Source of the DNA: Lachnospiraceae bacterium
GTDB lineage: Bacteria > Bacillota > Clostridia > Lachnospirales > Lachnospiraceae
Direction of reading: 5' to 3'
Length of the DNA stretch: 64,000 nucleotides
Assembly (NCBI GenBank): GCA_022510745.1
Contig: JAFLSY010000012.1
Coordinates: 23,238-87,237 of the forward strand
The notes below the pieces were generated by a model. That model was not told where the DNA came from. It did not search any database and saw nothing but the letters and a program-made list of their open reading frames with translations. Shown piece by piece: positions 9,190 to 17,751 of the stretch (its first letter is position 1; each line of letters begins with the position of its first letter). Made by a program: the position numbers and the translations under genes.

Positions 9190-10978
9190 GTGTATCTGCT
9201 AAGTCCAGCTTTATCTGCAGATCCCTTAACTGGACATCATCCACCACATTGGGTGCCTCGCTCATCAAACAGGAAGCATCCTTTACCTTGGGGAAAGCAA
9301 TAACTTCTCTGATGTTATCCGCCTTTACCAAGAGCATAACAAAACGGTCCAGACCAATAGCCAGTCCTGCATGAGGGGGAACACCGTATTTAAAGGCATT
9401 AATGAGGAACCCAAATCGCTCATACGCAGCTTCTTTGGTAAAGCCCAGTACCTCAAACATCTTCTCCTGCACATCGGGCTGGAAAATCCTCACACTGCCG
9501 CCGCCTAACTCTACACCGTTTAATACAATATCATAGGCCTTGGCCCGCACCTTGCCCGGATCTGAATCCAGCAGAGGTAAATCCTCATCCATAGGCATGG
9601 TGAAAGGATGGTGCATGGCAACATATCTGCTCTCCTCTTCACTCCACTCTAACAGAGGGAACTCCGTTACCCACAGGAAATTAAATTTACTGTTATCAAT
9701 CATCTCTAACTGTTTTGCCACTTCTATACGCAGTGCGCCCAGCACGCTGTAAACTAATGCGTTCTTGTCTGCGGCAAAGAGAAGTAAGTCCCCTTTTTCA
9801 CCGCCCATTGCCTCTACCAGTGCCTGCAATTCTTCTTCAGTCATGAATTTCGCAAAAGAGGATTTATAACTGCCGTCCGGCTGTACGGAAAGATAAGCCA
9901 GACCTTTGGCGCCATACCCTTTTGCAAATTCGGTCAAGGCATCTATCTTTTTACGGGGCATTTCCGCCTGACCTTTGACATTGATACCGCGAACGGAACC
10001 GCCGTTTGTGATGGCACCGGTGAACACACCAAATCCGCAGTTCTTCACAATATTTGATACATTTACAAGCTCCATACCAAAACGGGTATCGGGTTTATCG
10101 GAGCCAAAACGCTCCATAGCCTCATGCCATGTCATACGCGGCAGGGGCAGAGTGATCTCTAACCCAATCGCATCCCTGCAGACTCTCTCTACCATCTTCT
10201 CCGTAGCGTCAATAACGTCTTCCACATCCACGAAGGACAACTCCATATCCACCTGCGTGAACTCCGGCTGTCTGTCGGCACGCAGATCCTCGTCCCTGAA
10301 GCATCTTGCAATCTGGAAATATCTGTCGTAACCGGAACACATCAAAAGCTGCTTAAAAATCTGCGGAGACTGGGGAAGTGCATAAAAATTCCCCGGATGC
10401 ACGCGGCTTGGAACCAGATAATCTCTGGCGCCTTCCGGCGTGGACTTGGTCAACATGGGAGTTTCAATCTCCAAAAAGCCCTCTTCGGTCAACTGCTTTC
10501 TGATCGTGGTGGTAATCTGACTGCGCAGCATCAGATTTCGCTGCAGTTCAGGTCTCCTCAAATCCAGATAACGGTATTTTAAACGCAGTTCTTCTTTGGT
10601 CTTACTGTCAGCTTCGATGGGGAAAGGAGGCGTTTCCGCTTCGGAAAGCACGCGCAATTCCTTTGCACGCACTTCAATTTCACCGGTAGCAAGGTTCTCA
10701 TTGGCGGCCGCCGCTCTCTTTTCCACCCGGCCCACTACCGCGATTACAAATTCGCTTCTTAATTTTTCCGCCTTGGCAAAATATTCGCTGCCACAGTCGC
10801 TCTCCTCAAAAATGACCTGCAGTATACCTGCCCTGTCTCTTAAATCTACAAAAATAATACCGCCCTTGTTTCTCTGTTTCTGTACCCAGCCCATAACGGT
10901 AACGGTTTCACCCGCATTGGCTGCGGAAAGTTCTCCGCAGCGGTGGGTACGTTTTAATCCCTTCATTGATTCTGCCAT
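9182..10978 (-). CDS. aspS: Aspartate--tRNA ligase
   Basis: 598 residues, the usual bacterial AspRS length. An N-terminal OB-fold anticodon domain (about 1-110, GWVQKQRNKGGIIFVDLRDR) is followed by the class II core. Motif 2 lies in FRDEDLRADRQPEFTQVDME, a bacterial GAD insertion domain spans about residues 290-420, and motif 3 is GLAIGLDRFVMLL. It charges tRNA-Asp in the cytoplasm. It is transcribed just after hisS with a 22-base gap that carries the GGAGGAT ribosome site. Confidence 0.97.
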   Translation of the reverse strand: MAESMKGLKRTHRCGELSAANAGETVTVMGWVQKQRNKGGIIFVDLRDRAGILQVIFEESDCGSEYFAKAEKLRSEFVIAVVGRVEKRAAAANENLATGEIEVRAKELRVLSEAETPPFPIEADSKTKEELRLKYRYLDLRRPELQRNLMLRSQITTTIRKQLTEEGFLEIETPMLTKSTPEGARDYLVPSRVHPGNFYALPQSPQIFKQLLMCSGYDRYFQIARCFRDEDLRADRQPEFTQVDMELSFVDVEDVIDATEKMVERVCRDAIGLEITLPLPRMTWHEAMERFGSDKPDTRFGMELVNVSNIVKNCGFGVFTGAITNGGSVRGINVKGQAEMPRKKIDALTEFAKGYGAKGLAYLSVQPDGSYKSSFAKFMTEEELQALVEAMGGEKGDLLLFAADKNALVYSVLGALRIEVAKQLEMIDNSKFNFLWVTEFPLLEWSEEESRYVAMHHPFTMPMDEDLPLLDSDPGKVRAKAYDIVLNGVELGGGSVRIFQPDVQEKMFEVLGFTKEAAYERFGFLINAFKYGVPPHAGLAIGLDRFVMLLVKADNIREVIAFPKVKDASCLMSEAPNVVDDVQLRDLQIKLDLADTHD

Positions 10979-11000
10979 AATATCCTCCTGTATTCTCTGC

Positions 11001-12266
11001 TTATACCTTTAACGGATTCTTATAAAATTCCTTAAATTCCGTATAGCCTTCCGCAGTTAACTGCTCCTTCTGGAATTTTTTATTCTTATTCATACGGGCA
11101 ACCAGCACCTGACGGCCTGTGTCTCTCTCCTCTTTCGCCTTTGCGATCACATTGCAAAGTTCCTCACCGGATACGCCTTTCTCAATTAAGTAAGCTACTT
11201 TCTCCGGCTGGGTAGGTACCTGAAAGCCCTTTTCCATTAACAGTAGTACAATTCGCTCAAAACCGATGGAAAAACCGCAGGCCGGCACATTTTGTCCGGT
11301 AAACTTGCCCACCATTTCATCGTATCTGCCGCCGCCTCCGCAGGCAGTGCCGCCGAACTCCGGCATAGCAATTTCGAAAATAGTACCGGTATAATAGCTC
11401 ATACCCCGTACCAGAGTAGGATCAAATACCAGTTCAAAGGTATCCTCTTTGGTAGCCCTGACGCTCTCTATAATCTCGATGAAGGAGGCCAGAACTTCCT
11501 CGTCCAGATAGTCTGTAAGCCTTTCCTTTATGCAGGCCACGCCATCTTCGGCTGTTTCAACCGCCTCAAACAAATCCATATATTTTTTGCAGACTGCCGG
11601 ATCGTATCCCTCTTTTTCCAGTTCTTCTTTGACACCGTCTCTGCCGATCTTATCCATTTTATCCAAAGTAATGAAGACGCTGTCATAGGACTCTTCCGCA
11701 AAACCGGCATAAGCAGCCATTGCCTTTAATATCCGCCTGTCGTTGATGCGAATCTGGAAATTACGGAATCCCAGTCTTCCGATGGTGGTGGTGGTAGCCA
11801 GAATCAACTCGATTTCCGCCAGATTGGAAGCTTCTCCCAGAATATCGATATCGCACTGCATAAACTGACGATATCTGCCCCGCTGGGGTCTGTCCGCCCG
11901 CCATACATTGCCCATCTGCAATGCCTTAAAAGGAGAAGGCAGGGACGCCGCATTGTTAGAATAGAAGCGTACCAGAGGTACTGTCAGATCATAGCGCAGT
12001 CCGCCGTCCACCAGATCACTCTCCGTTTCCGCTGTATCTAAATTCAGCTTCTCTCCTCTTTTTAAGATTTTAAAGATGAGCTTCTCATTTTCACCGCCCT
12101 GTTTATTGCTCAAATTGGCAATATTCTCCACACAAGGAGTTTCAATAGAAGTAAATCCGAATTTACCATAAGTATCTTTGATCACTCCGATGACATAGTC
12201 TCTGATCTGCATTTCTGCCGGCAGGATATCTTTCATACCGGTGACTGGTTTCTTACTCAGTGCCAT
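11001..12266 (-). CDS. hisS: Histidine--tRNA ligase
   Basis: 421 residues, class II synthetase. Motif 1 region is near PVTGMKDILP, motif 2 is QMGNVWRADRPQRGRYRQFMQ, the histidine A motif is LVRGMSYYTGTIFEI, and motif 3 is ACGFSIGFERIVLLL. The C-terminal anticodon-binding domain (about 330-421) is present. An AGGAG box sits 3 bases before the ATG. hisS then aspS is a common pairing in Firmicutes. No T-box leader was found upstream; an ordinary promoter lies at 12363-12391. Confidence 0.97.
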   Translation of the reverse strand: MALSKKPVTGMKDILPAEMQIRDYVIGVIKDTYGKFGFTSIETPCVENIANLSNKQGGENEKLIFKILKRGEKLNLDTAETESDLVDGGLRYDLTVPLVRFYSNNAASLPSPFKALQMGNVWRADRPQRGRYRQFMQCDIDILGEASNLAEIELILATTTTIGRLGFRNFQIRINDRRILKAMAAYAGFAEESYDSVFITLDKMDKIGRDGVKEELEKEGYDPAVCKKYMDLFEAVETAEDGVACIKERLTDYLDEEVLASFIEIIESVRATKEDTFELVFDPTLVRGMSYYTGTIFEIAMPEFGGTACGGGGRYDEMVGKFTGQNVPACGFSIGFERIVLLLMEKGFQVPTQPEKVAYLIEKGVSGEELCNVIAKAKEERDTGRQVLVARMNKNKKFQKEQLTAEGYTEFKEFYKNPLKV

Positions 12267-12362
12267 ATTCTCCTCATTTCCGCAAACTGCTTATCTATCT
12301 CATTTCTATAATGCATACTGCGGCATAGCGCATTGCACTCATGTCCGCTTGATACTTACAAA

Positions 12363-12391
12363 ATTTTACACTGAAATATCATTCATTGCAA
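12363..12391 (-). promoter_or_regulatory. Predicted promoter for hisS-aspS
   Basis: On the minus strand: TTGCAA (12386-12391), 17-bp spacer, TAAAAT (12363-12368), about 97 bases upstream of the hisS start. Confidence 0.55.
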
Positions 12392-12501
12392 GGGGGATTG
12401 TGAGAAGTTGAGAAAGAAATCCATAAAAGTCCGGCGTTGTAAATAGAATAGTCCAGTGCTATAATTTGAATGTTGTAAATAAAAGCGACAAGGAGTACAA
12501 C

Positions 12502-13407
12502 ATGGAAAACAAAACAGCTAAGACGGCTTTATCCGTTATCATGATATTACTCGCCGCATCGGGTTGGGGGTTGATCGGCGTTTTTTCCCGCCCGCTTTCT
12601 ACGGCAGGACTAAGCAGTATCCAAATGACACTTATCCGCAGCATCATCGTTATTGCAGGCATAGGACTGCTACTCCTTATTAAGGACCGGACGCTGTTTC
12701 GCATTAAATTAAAGGATTTCTGGCTGTTTTTGGGAACGGGCATCATCAGCATTGTCTTTTTCAATGTCTGCTATTTCTCCACGATAGAAATGACTACGCT
12801 GGCTACAGCCTCCATCCTGCTGTATACGGCCCCATGCTTTGTTATGCTGATGTCTGCAATGTTTTTTAAAGAGAAAATTACAGCCCAGAAACTGATTGCA
12901 CTGGCGCTGGCGTTTGGTGGATGCATGCTGGTCAGCGGCTTTGCCGGCGGTGATATCAGTTTTATGGCACTAATCATAGGTATCGGTTCCGGTCTGGGTT
13001 ATGCGTCCTACAGTATTTTCGGCAAAGTAGCACTGCAAAAATACCACACCTTTACTGTAATATTTTATACCTTTTTGGTATCTTCCGTATGCCTTCTTCC
13101 ATTTGCAGAACCATCCGGCGTTATCCTCACTTTTACTGCCGATACACGCACTCTATTTCTTTCGCTGGGATTGGGAATCGTATCTACGGTCATGCCCTAT
13201 ATATGCTATACGACAGGCCTTAAGCATGTGGAGGCCGGGAAAGCCTCGGTACTGGCTTTTGCGGAACCCATGGTGGCAACCATTGCCGGGATACTGATAT
13301 TTCATGAGCAGCTGCATCTAAAAAACGCGCTGGGAATCGGATTGATATTTGGGGCTATTGTATTGCTGAATGTTCCCTTGCGTAAGCAAAAAAAGAGAGA
13401 AATGTAA
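12502..13407 (+). CDS. EamA/DMT superfamily transporter
   Basis: 301 residues with ten predicted membrane helices in two EamA repeats (first about residues 8-140, second about 150-290, with ASILLYTAPCFVMLMSAMF and AFAEPMVATIAGILIFHEQ as the matching repeat ends). Members export metabolites or amino acids; the substrate cannot be told from sequence. ATG at 12502 follows AAGGAG by 6 bases; an in-frame ATG at 12466 has no ribosome site. Transcribed alone, convergent with the FliD-like gene. Confidence 0.9.
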   Translation: MENKTAKTALSVIMILLAASGWGLIGVFSRPLSTAGLSSIQMTLIRSIIVIAGIGLLLLIKDRTLFRIKLKDFWLFLGTGIISIVFFNVCYFSTIEMTTLATASILLYTAPCFVMLMSAMFFKEKITAQKLIALALAFGGCMLVSGFAGGDISFMALIIGIGSGLGYASYSIFGKVALQKYHTFTVIFYTFLVSSVCLLPFAEPSGVILTFTADTRTLFLSLGLGIVSTVMPYICYTTGLKHVEAGKASVLAFAEPMVATIAGILIFHEQLHLKNALGIGLIFGAIVLLNVPLRKQKKREM

Positions 13408-13409
13408 AA

Positions 13410-13482
13410 GTGTGAAAACATATCCATCGGCGGCCCGCTTTCGCTTCGTGAAAAGCACACCGCCGATGGATAGTTTTCACAC
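13410..13482. repeat. Long interrupted hairpin between convergent genes
   Basis: GTGTGAAAAC (13410-13419) pairs with GTTTTCACAC (13473-13482). Inside it TCCATCGGCGG pairs with CCGCCGATGGA, and the tip contains GCTTT/AAAAGC. It starts 2 bases after the EamA stop and may act as a terminator on both strands, although no long T run follows. The length and internal bulges also fit a small palindromic repeat element. Confidence 0.7.
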
Positions 13483-13519
13483 CTTGTGATCTAACCGTCA
13501 TATAAGGACATTTATCCTC

Positions 13520-14308
13520 TTAGTCCTTGTCATTGTCTTTGCCTTTGTCTTTATCGCCCACCTTCTCATCGATCGTACTGGAAAACAGCTTTGACAGGGT
13601 ATCGGAGTAAATACCATTCTTTGTATATGCCGCACCTACAGCACTTGCCTTTGCTGCCGCATTTGCAACTGCTCTGGAAATGCCGTCCGCTTTCTGCGCA
13701 ATCTTATCAGCCAAAGAGCCATAGCCGGTAAACAGCGACTTTAAAGTGGTAATATCCGCTTTCTTTAAAGCATCCTCATCCAGCTCCAACTTGTTACCTT
13801 TGCCAATGCTGATTCCCACCTGTGACAAAAGATTTTGAGCTTTATCCGTTATTCCCGTCATCCACGCCGCATTACGGAGTACATTTTTTGTATCCAAACC
13901 GCCTGCCTGCTCCACTACGGAGTTATAATCCTCGACAAAGGATTTTACTGCCTTCGTAATGGAATCCCAGTCATAATCCTCTGCTTCGATTTCTTCTCCG
14001 GTTTTTTCATCCGTTTTTGTAATCTTTTTCTTTTCCCAAAGGGAAGTATCCGTTAAGGCCTCGGCAGATTTTTTAAGTGAGTCCGCATTTGACCTCATAA
14101 GTGCCAGCTTTTGTGCGGAATCTCCCGATGTGCCTTCTGCATCCTGTTTTGCATAATACGCTTTCATCAGCTTTCCATAGCTTCCGTTTTTAATAGAAGC
14201 ATAGTCTGAGAGAAAATTATCGGAAGAATCGGTAGTTCCACCCAAAAGGGCAGAAAAATCATAACCTTTATTATAGTTTGTATAATCATTAAAATTTATC
14301 TTTGACAT
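13520..14308 (-). CDS. FliD C-terminal-like protein of unknown function
   Basis: 262 residues, not confidently assigned. Residues about 115-240 resemble the C-terminal part of flagellar hook-capping FliD proteins: a SFVEDYNSVVEQAG helix, VGISIGKGNKLELDEDALKK, then a LFTGYGSLADKIAQK segment. The N-terminus is rich in N, Y, D and S (FNDYTNYNKGYDFSALLGG) and the tail is highly charged (KVGDKDKGKDNDKD). There is no signal peptide and no membrane segment. It is 12 bases downstream of the FlxA-like gene, so the two are probably co-expressed. No flagellar structural genes are in the window. Confidence 0.65.
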   Translation of the reverse strand: MSKINFNDYTNYNKGYDFSALLGGTTDSSDNFLSDYASIKNGSYGKLMKAYYAKQDAEGTSGDSAQKLALMRSNADSLKKSAEALTDTSLWEKKKITKTDEKTGEEIEAEDYDWDSITKAVKSFVEDYNSVVEQAGGLDTKNVLRNAAWMTGITDKAQNLLSQVGISIGKGNKLELDEDALKKADITTLKSLFTGYGSLADKIAQKADGISRAVANAAAKASAVGAAYTKNGIYSDTLSKLFSSTIDEKVGDKDKGKDNDKD

Positions 14309-14320
14309 ATGCTCACCCTC

Positions 14321-15133
14321 CTATAAACGAATATCAACCGATGTATATACTGTCGGCTGTGGTATTGTTGCTGTTTCAGCTGACTGCACACTCCCCGAGT
14401 CAAAATTACCTGATTGCGTGTTCACGCTCTCTGCACCGGATACAATTTCTTTAGCATCTTTTTCCTTTGTGCTTTCGGTCTTTGTATCTTTGTTATCTGT
14501 CTTTTCTGCCTTGCTGTCTGCCTTCGCAGCTTCCTTTATCGTCTTTCTTGCATCGGCCAAAGTGGAAAGCTGTGCCGAAGTCGCTTCCTGCGCTTTTCTC
14601 TCCACCTTGGCAAGTTCTGCTTCTTTCGCCCGTGTATCCCCGCCTTTAGCTCCATCCAGCTTAATTTCAGACTCTAAAACACCTGCTCTCCCTTCCATTC
14701 TTGTTGCCACGCTGCCCTGTACTTTTGCCTGTTTTATAGAGCTGTCCGCAGAAATGATCGCTGTCATGCTTGCCTGGGAAATCCCTGTGCTTTTACCGGC
14801 CTGTGCACTTCCTGCATTTCTCGTACCGCCCAGCATATCATCCATGGAAGAACCTTGGGCCTGCTGTTCCTTCGCATGACTCATAGCCTCCCTGCGCAGT
14901 TCCATCTGATGCTGTCTTAACTGCATATTCAAGTCACTGATCTGCCGCTGTATTTCCTGCCGCTTTTTCATCTTTTCTTCCAACGTCATATTCGCATTGG
15001 AAGAAAGCTCCTGTAACTGTTTCTGTGCATTTGTGATCTGGTTCTGAATATTCCGGCTGTAAACATCCGCCTCCTGATTCATCCCCATCTGCCCCATTTG
15101 CGTGTTTGCTCCATTGATACCATTGATTGTCAT
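14321..15133 (-). CDS. FlxA-like family coiled-coil protein
   Basis: 270 residues from an ATG with an ideal AAGGAGG site 7 bases upstream; an in-frame ATG at 15184 has no such site. Residues about 25-85 are a coiled coil of the FlxA-like type (NQITNAQKQLQELSSNANM, EEKMKKRQEIQRQISDLNMQ). The rest is low-complexity, alanine-, lysine- and threonine-rich, ending IPQPTVYTSVDIRL. In enterobacteria flxA belongs to the flagellar sigma-28 regulon; here the role is unknown. It heads a two-gene unit with the FliD-like protein. Confidence 0.7.
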   Translation of the reverse strand: MTINGINGANTQMGQMGMNQEADVYSRNIQNQITNAQKQLQELSSNANMTLEEKMKKRQEIQRQISDLNMQLRQHQMELRREAMSHAKEQQAQGSSMDDMLGGTRNAGSAQAGKSTGISQASMTAIISADSSIKQAKVQGSVATRMEGRAGVLESEIKLDGAKGGDTRAKEAELAKVERKAQEATSAQLSTLADARKTIKEAAKADSKAEKTDNKDTKTESTKEKDAKEIVSGAESVNTQSGNFDSGSVQSAETATIPQPTVYTSVDIRL

Positions 15134-15280
15134 TTTAAATCCTCCTTGATAAATAAATTTGAAATCCGTTTCTCTGTCATCCATTTACGGCTTCTTTTAA
15201 GTCTATCGGAGGAACAAATTTCAGAATCAAGCGAATTGCTGTGAGCCGCCTTTTTTCTGTTGTGAACCCAAAACGTTAAA

Positions 15281-15324
15281 ATACCTCTTATGCCGGACCT
15301 ATTTCCTGTCCGCATAAGAGGTAT
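15281..15324 (-). terminator. Terminator downstream of the GHKL kinase gene
   Basis: 13-bp perfect stem ATACCTCTTATGC / GCATAAGAGGTAT around an 18-base loop, starting 3 bases past the kinase stop on the minus strand and followed by TTTTAACGTTTT. Confidence 0.8.
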
Positions 15325-15327
15325 CAT

Positions 15328-16707
15328 TTACTCCATCATCAGCATAATGCTGAGCTGAAACTCCTCATCTTTTACCATAATATCTATATCTCCGAAATAC
15401 TTCCTCGCCACTTTACGGATATTGGACATACCATAGCCATGGTTCTCCCTGTCGGCTTTTGTTGTCTCAGGCAGCCCGTTTTCTTCATCAAATTCAAGCT
15501 GTTTGTCAAAACTGTTTCTTATCTCTATCATATATGCGTTTTTGTTTCTGTATGAAGAAATGCTTATATATGGGTTTTCGCTTTTTTCAGCCCCTTCTAT
15601 GGCATTGGTGAGGGCATTGTTTAATATCACGCTGACATCAAAGGCATCAATCTTCATTCCCTGGGGATAGTGAAAATCACAGCAAAAATAAATGCCTTTT
15701 TCCATGGCTTCCTTATGTTTTTCCATCAAGATCACATCTGTAATGGGATTGCCGGTTTTAAATTCCGGAGTAATCTCATTTAACTGCTCTTTCCACCGCT
15801 GTAAATACTTTTCCGTCTCTTTCGGCTCATTTTTCAAGAACAAATTTTCCAGTGTTGTTATATGGTTTCCCATATCATGACGGATTCCCCGGATATCCCG
15901 GTATATTCTCTCGATTCCCCGGATGTGGAGTTTGGTATTTTCTATCTGCTCTGCCAAAAGCACACTTTCTTTCTCTCTTCTATGGCCGTCTTTGATGCTT
16001 TGATAGAACATAATGGTTGCCACCATTGCGGCAAAGGATATCAGCTCATAAAAATTTTCTATCCACAGATATGCGGAATGGATATTCCAGATATACTGAT
16101 TCATATCTGATTCATATACCCTGGAGTAAAAAGTAAATGCGATATCTCCTGCCAACACGGACAGTGGTGTGACAAGCATAAGCCCCAGTTCCTTTTTTGT
16201 CATATACTCTTTTTTATAGATGTATGCCTTGCTGAGAATATGAAAGAGAAATCTTAAAAGTAAAAAGCTCCAGCATACATAGGCAAGGTCAACCGCAACA
16301 TATACCGCAAACTGTAAGATCGGTTTTGTATACATGAAAGGCGTGTTGATCACACAGTCAAACAATATCCTCCTTGGTATCAATGCAATACAGTGGGAAA
16401 CACGCTGTGTCAGATACATAATAACTGTAAGAAATATTTTCTGGCAGACATTCATCGGCTCCAAAAAGCACATTGCCCCAAAGACAGTCAATGTCCCACA
16501 CATATAAGGTACCATGCCCCCCATATTCCAGGGTATCATATATAGCGGGAACATAACAAAACAATAAGTGATTCCAATCACCCACGCCGGCTTGTTTTTA
16601 CCCAAAAAGGGCTTTGCAAAACAGCTGAAACAAATGCCGTTCATACCAAGCAGCATGATACCGATAATACGTGCTGCAATTTCCCAGTAAAACTCCATGT
16701 TATCCAT
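15328..16707 (-). CDS. GHKL-domain sensor histidine kinase (AgrC/VirS type)
   Basis: 459 residues. The N-terminal half (about 1-225) has six to seven membrane helices and no extracellular sensor domain. A dimerisation helix follows with the H-box IRGIRHDMGNHI. The GHKL ATPase has an N box (VSVILNNALTNAIEGAE) and a G box (GYGMSNIRKVA). This architecture is typical of peptide-sensing AgrC-like kinases. It lies 8 bases downstream of its LytTR response regulator. No AgrD-like peptide gene was recognised next to it, so the signal is unknown. Confidence 0.9.
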   Translation of the reverse strand: MDNMEFYWEIAARIIGIMLLGMNGICFSCFAKPFLGKNKPAWVIGITYCFVMFPLYMIPWNMGGMVPYMCGTLTVFGAMCFLEPMNVCQKIFLTVIMYLTQRVSHCIALIPRRILFDCVINTPFMYTKPILQFAVYVAVDLAYVCWSFLLLRFLFHILSKAYIYKKEYMTKKELGLMLVTPLSVLAGDIAFTFYSRVYESDMNQYIWNIHSAYLWIENFYELISFAAMVATIMFYQSIKDGHRREKESVLLAEQIENTKLHIRGIERIYRDIRGIRHDMGNHITTLENLFLKNEPKETEKYLQRWKEQLNEITPEFKTGNPITDVILMEKHKEAMEKGIYFCCDFHYPQGMKIDAFDVSVILNNALTNAIEGAEKSENPYISISSYRNKNAYMIEIRNSFDKQLEFDEENGLPETTKADRENHGYGMSNIRKVARKYFGDIDIMVKDEEFQLSIMLMME

Positions 16708-16715
16708 CTTCGTGC

Positions 16716-17432
16716 CTATTTCCCTTTTCTCTGGTTATATCTTAAATAGCTTTTCACAAACCCCTGATAATTCTGCTTTGCCATAAGGGCCTGCCCTTTT
16801 TCCATATAAATAGTTGTGGCATTATATTTCCTGATAAAGTTAAAATTTACGAGATATGCCCTGTGCGGACGATAAAATCCTTCTCCTGCCTTTTCCTCCA
16901 AGTCTTTCAGTTTTCCATAATATTCTATATCTGAATCCATTGTGTGAATAATGACTTTTCGATCAAACACCTCTGCATATACGATATCCTCATAATTTAC
17001 AGTGATGTGTGTTCCCCCCGTGGTTATAAAGAGGCTCGGCATATCTTTCTTCGCAGTTATAGATTCTGATTCTTTTCTGTCCTCATATCTTCTCACCGCT
17101 TTCTGTAATACTTCAAGCAGTTTTTCATCAGAAAAAGGCTTTACAAGATAATGCAATGCATCTACATCAAACGCCTGAAATACATAATCTTCCATTGCAG
17201 TCACAAAAACTATGATAACCTGTACACCCATCCGACGTAGTTCCTTGGCTGTCTCTATTCCGCTTTTTCCTTGCATTTGAATGTCCAGCAGCAGAATATC
17301 CGGCAGTTCTTTCGCAAGCAGTTCTTCTCCTGATGCATACAGCCATATATCTGCTATAGGATAGAGATTCTGCACCTTATCCCGGAGCATCTCTCTGATT
17401 TCTTTTTCATCGTCACATATCCCTATCCTCAT
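16716..17432 (-). CDS. LytTR-family response regulator
   Basis: 238 residues. The receiver domain (1-120) has acidic residues in ICDDEKE, the phospho-acceptor Asp in DILLLDIQMQGKSG and the conserved Lys in YLVKPFSDEKL. A C-terminal LytTR DNA-binding domain follows (about 135-235, ITVNYEDIVYAEVFDRKVII, YRPHRAYLVNFNFIRKYN). It partners the GHKL kinase immediately downstream. A perfect 21-bp palindrome lies 25-45 bases upstream of its ATG and may be an operator. LytTR regulators usually bind paired direct repeats, so the palindrome could belong to another regulator. Confidence 0.93.
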   Translation of the reverse strand: MRIGICDDEKEIREMLRDKVQNLYPIADIWLYASGEELLAKELPDILLLDIQMQGKSGIETAKELRRMGVQVIIVFVTAMEDYVFQAFDVDALHYLVKPFSDEKLLEVLQKAVRRYEDRKESESITAKKDMPSLFITTGGTHITVNYEDIVYAEVFDRKVIIHTMDSDIEYYGKLKDLEEKAGEGFYRPHRAYLVNFNFIRKYNATTIYMEKGQALMAKQNYQGFVKSYLRYNQRKGK

Positions 17433-17456
17433 CGTCTCACTTCCTTTACTGTTATT

Positions 17457-17477
17457 TTTATCATAAATTATGATAAA
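17457..17477. promoter_or_regulatory. Perfect palindrome upstream of the LytTR regulator gene
   Basis: Arms TTTATCATAA and TTATGATAAA around a single central A. It lies 25-45 bases before the regulator start, a position suited to a repressor or autoregulatory site. Confidence 0.6.
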
Positions 17478-17591
17478 TATATCGTCTCAAAAACAAGCTT
17501 AGCGCAAGGAAAATGTTGTAAAAGAGATATATTTTGTTGTGATTTGCATAATACTAATTTCCAATATTCACTTTATAACAAAAAATGCTCC

Positions 17592-17640
17592 TTTTATAAC
17601 ATAAAATTTTATAACATAAAATAGCGGAAAATAGCGGAAT
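17592..17640. repeat. Tandem short repeats in the divergent promoter region
   Basis: Two back-to-back copies of TTTTATAACATAAAA (17592-17606 and 17607-17621), each itself a dyad (TTTTAT-aac-ATAAAA). A direct repeat of TAGCGGAA follows (17622 and 17632). A related TTTATAAC lies at 17573. They sit just upstream of the GGDEF promoter. Confidence 0.7.
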
Positions 17641-17654
17641 AATTAAGCTTTTGA

Positions 17655-17683
17655 TTGACATTTTCTATACATTCTAATAGAAT
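17655..17683 (+). promoter_or_regulatory. Predicted promoter of the GGDEF gene
   Basis: TTGACA (17655-17660), 17-bp spacer, TAGAAT (17678-17683), about 70 bases before the ATG at 17752. Confidence 0.7.
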
Positions 17684-17751
17684 AATAATATATTGTGTAA
17701 AATCGAATTCGAGCTTTTGCTCTCTGGATACTATCACAAAGGGGATTTATA

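Larger units (their letters stand above)
17433..17751. other. Divergent control region between the LytTR regulator and the GGDEF gene
   Basis: 319 bases, strongly A+T-rich. It holds a 21-bp palindrome (17457-17477), repeats of TTTATAAC at 17573, 17593 and 17608, a tandem TAGCGGAA pair (17622-17640), and the GGDEF promoter (17655-17683). No coding sequence is evident. Confidence 0.75.

Noticed and set aside
12267..12465. Possible T-box leader upstream of hisS
   Set aside because: No T-box GGTGGNACCGCG-like antiterminator bulge, specifier loop or terminator hairpin was found; only an ordinary promoter is visible.
15203..15210. TCCGATAG on the minus strand as a flagellar sigma-28 -10 box for the FlxA-like gene
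   Set aside because: It matches part of the -10 consensus but no TAAA-like -35 lies 14-16 bases upstream.
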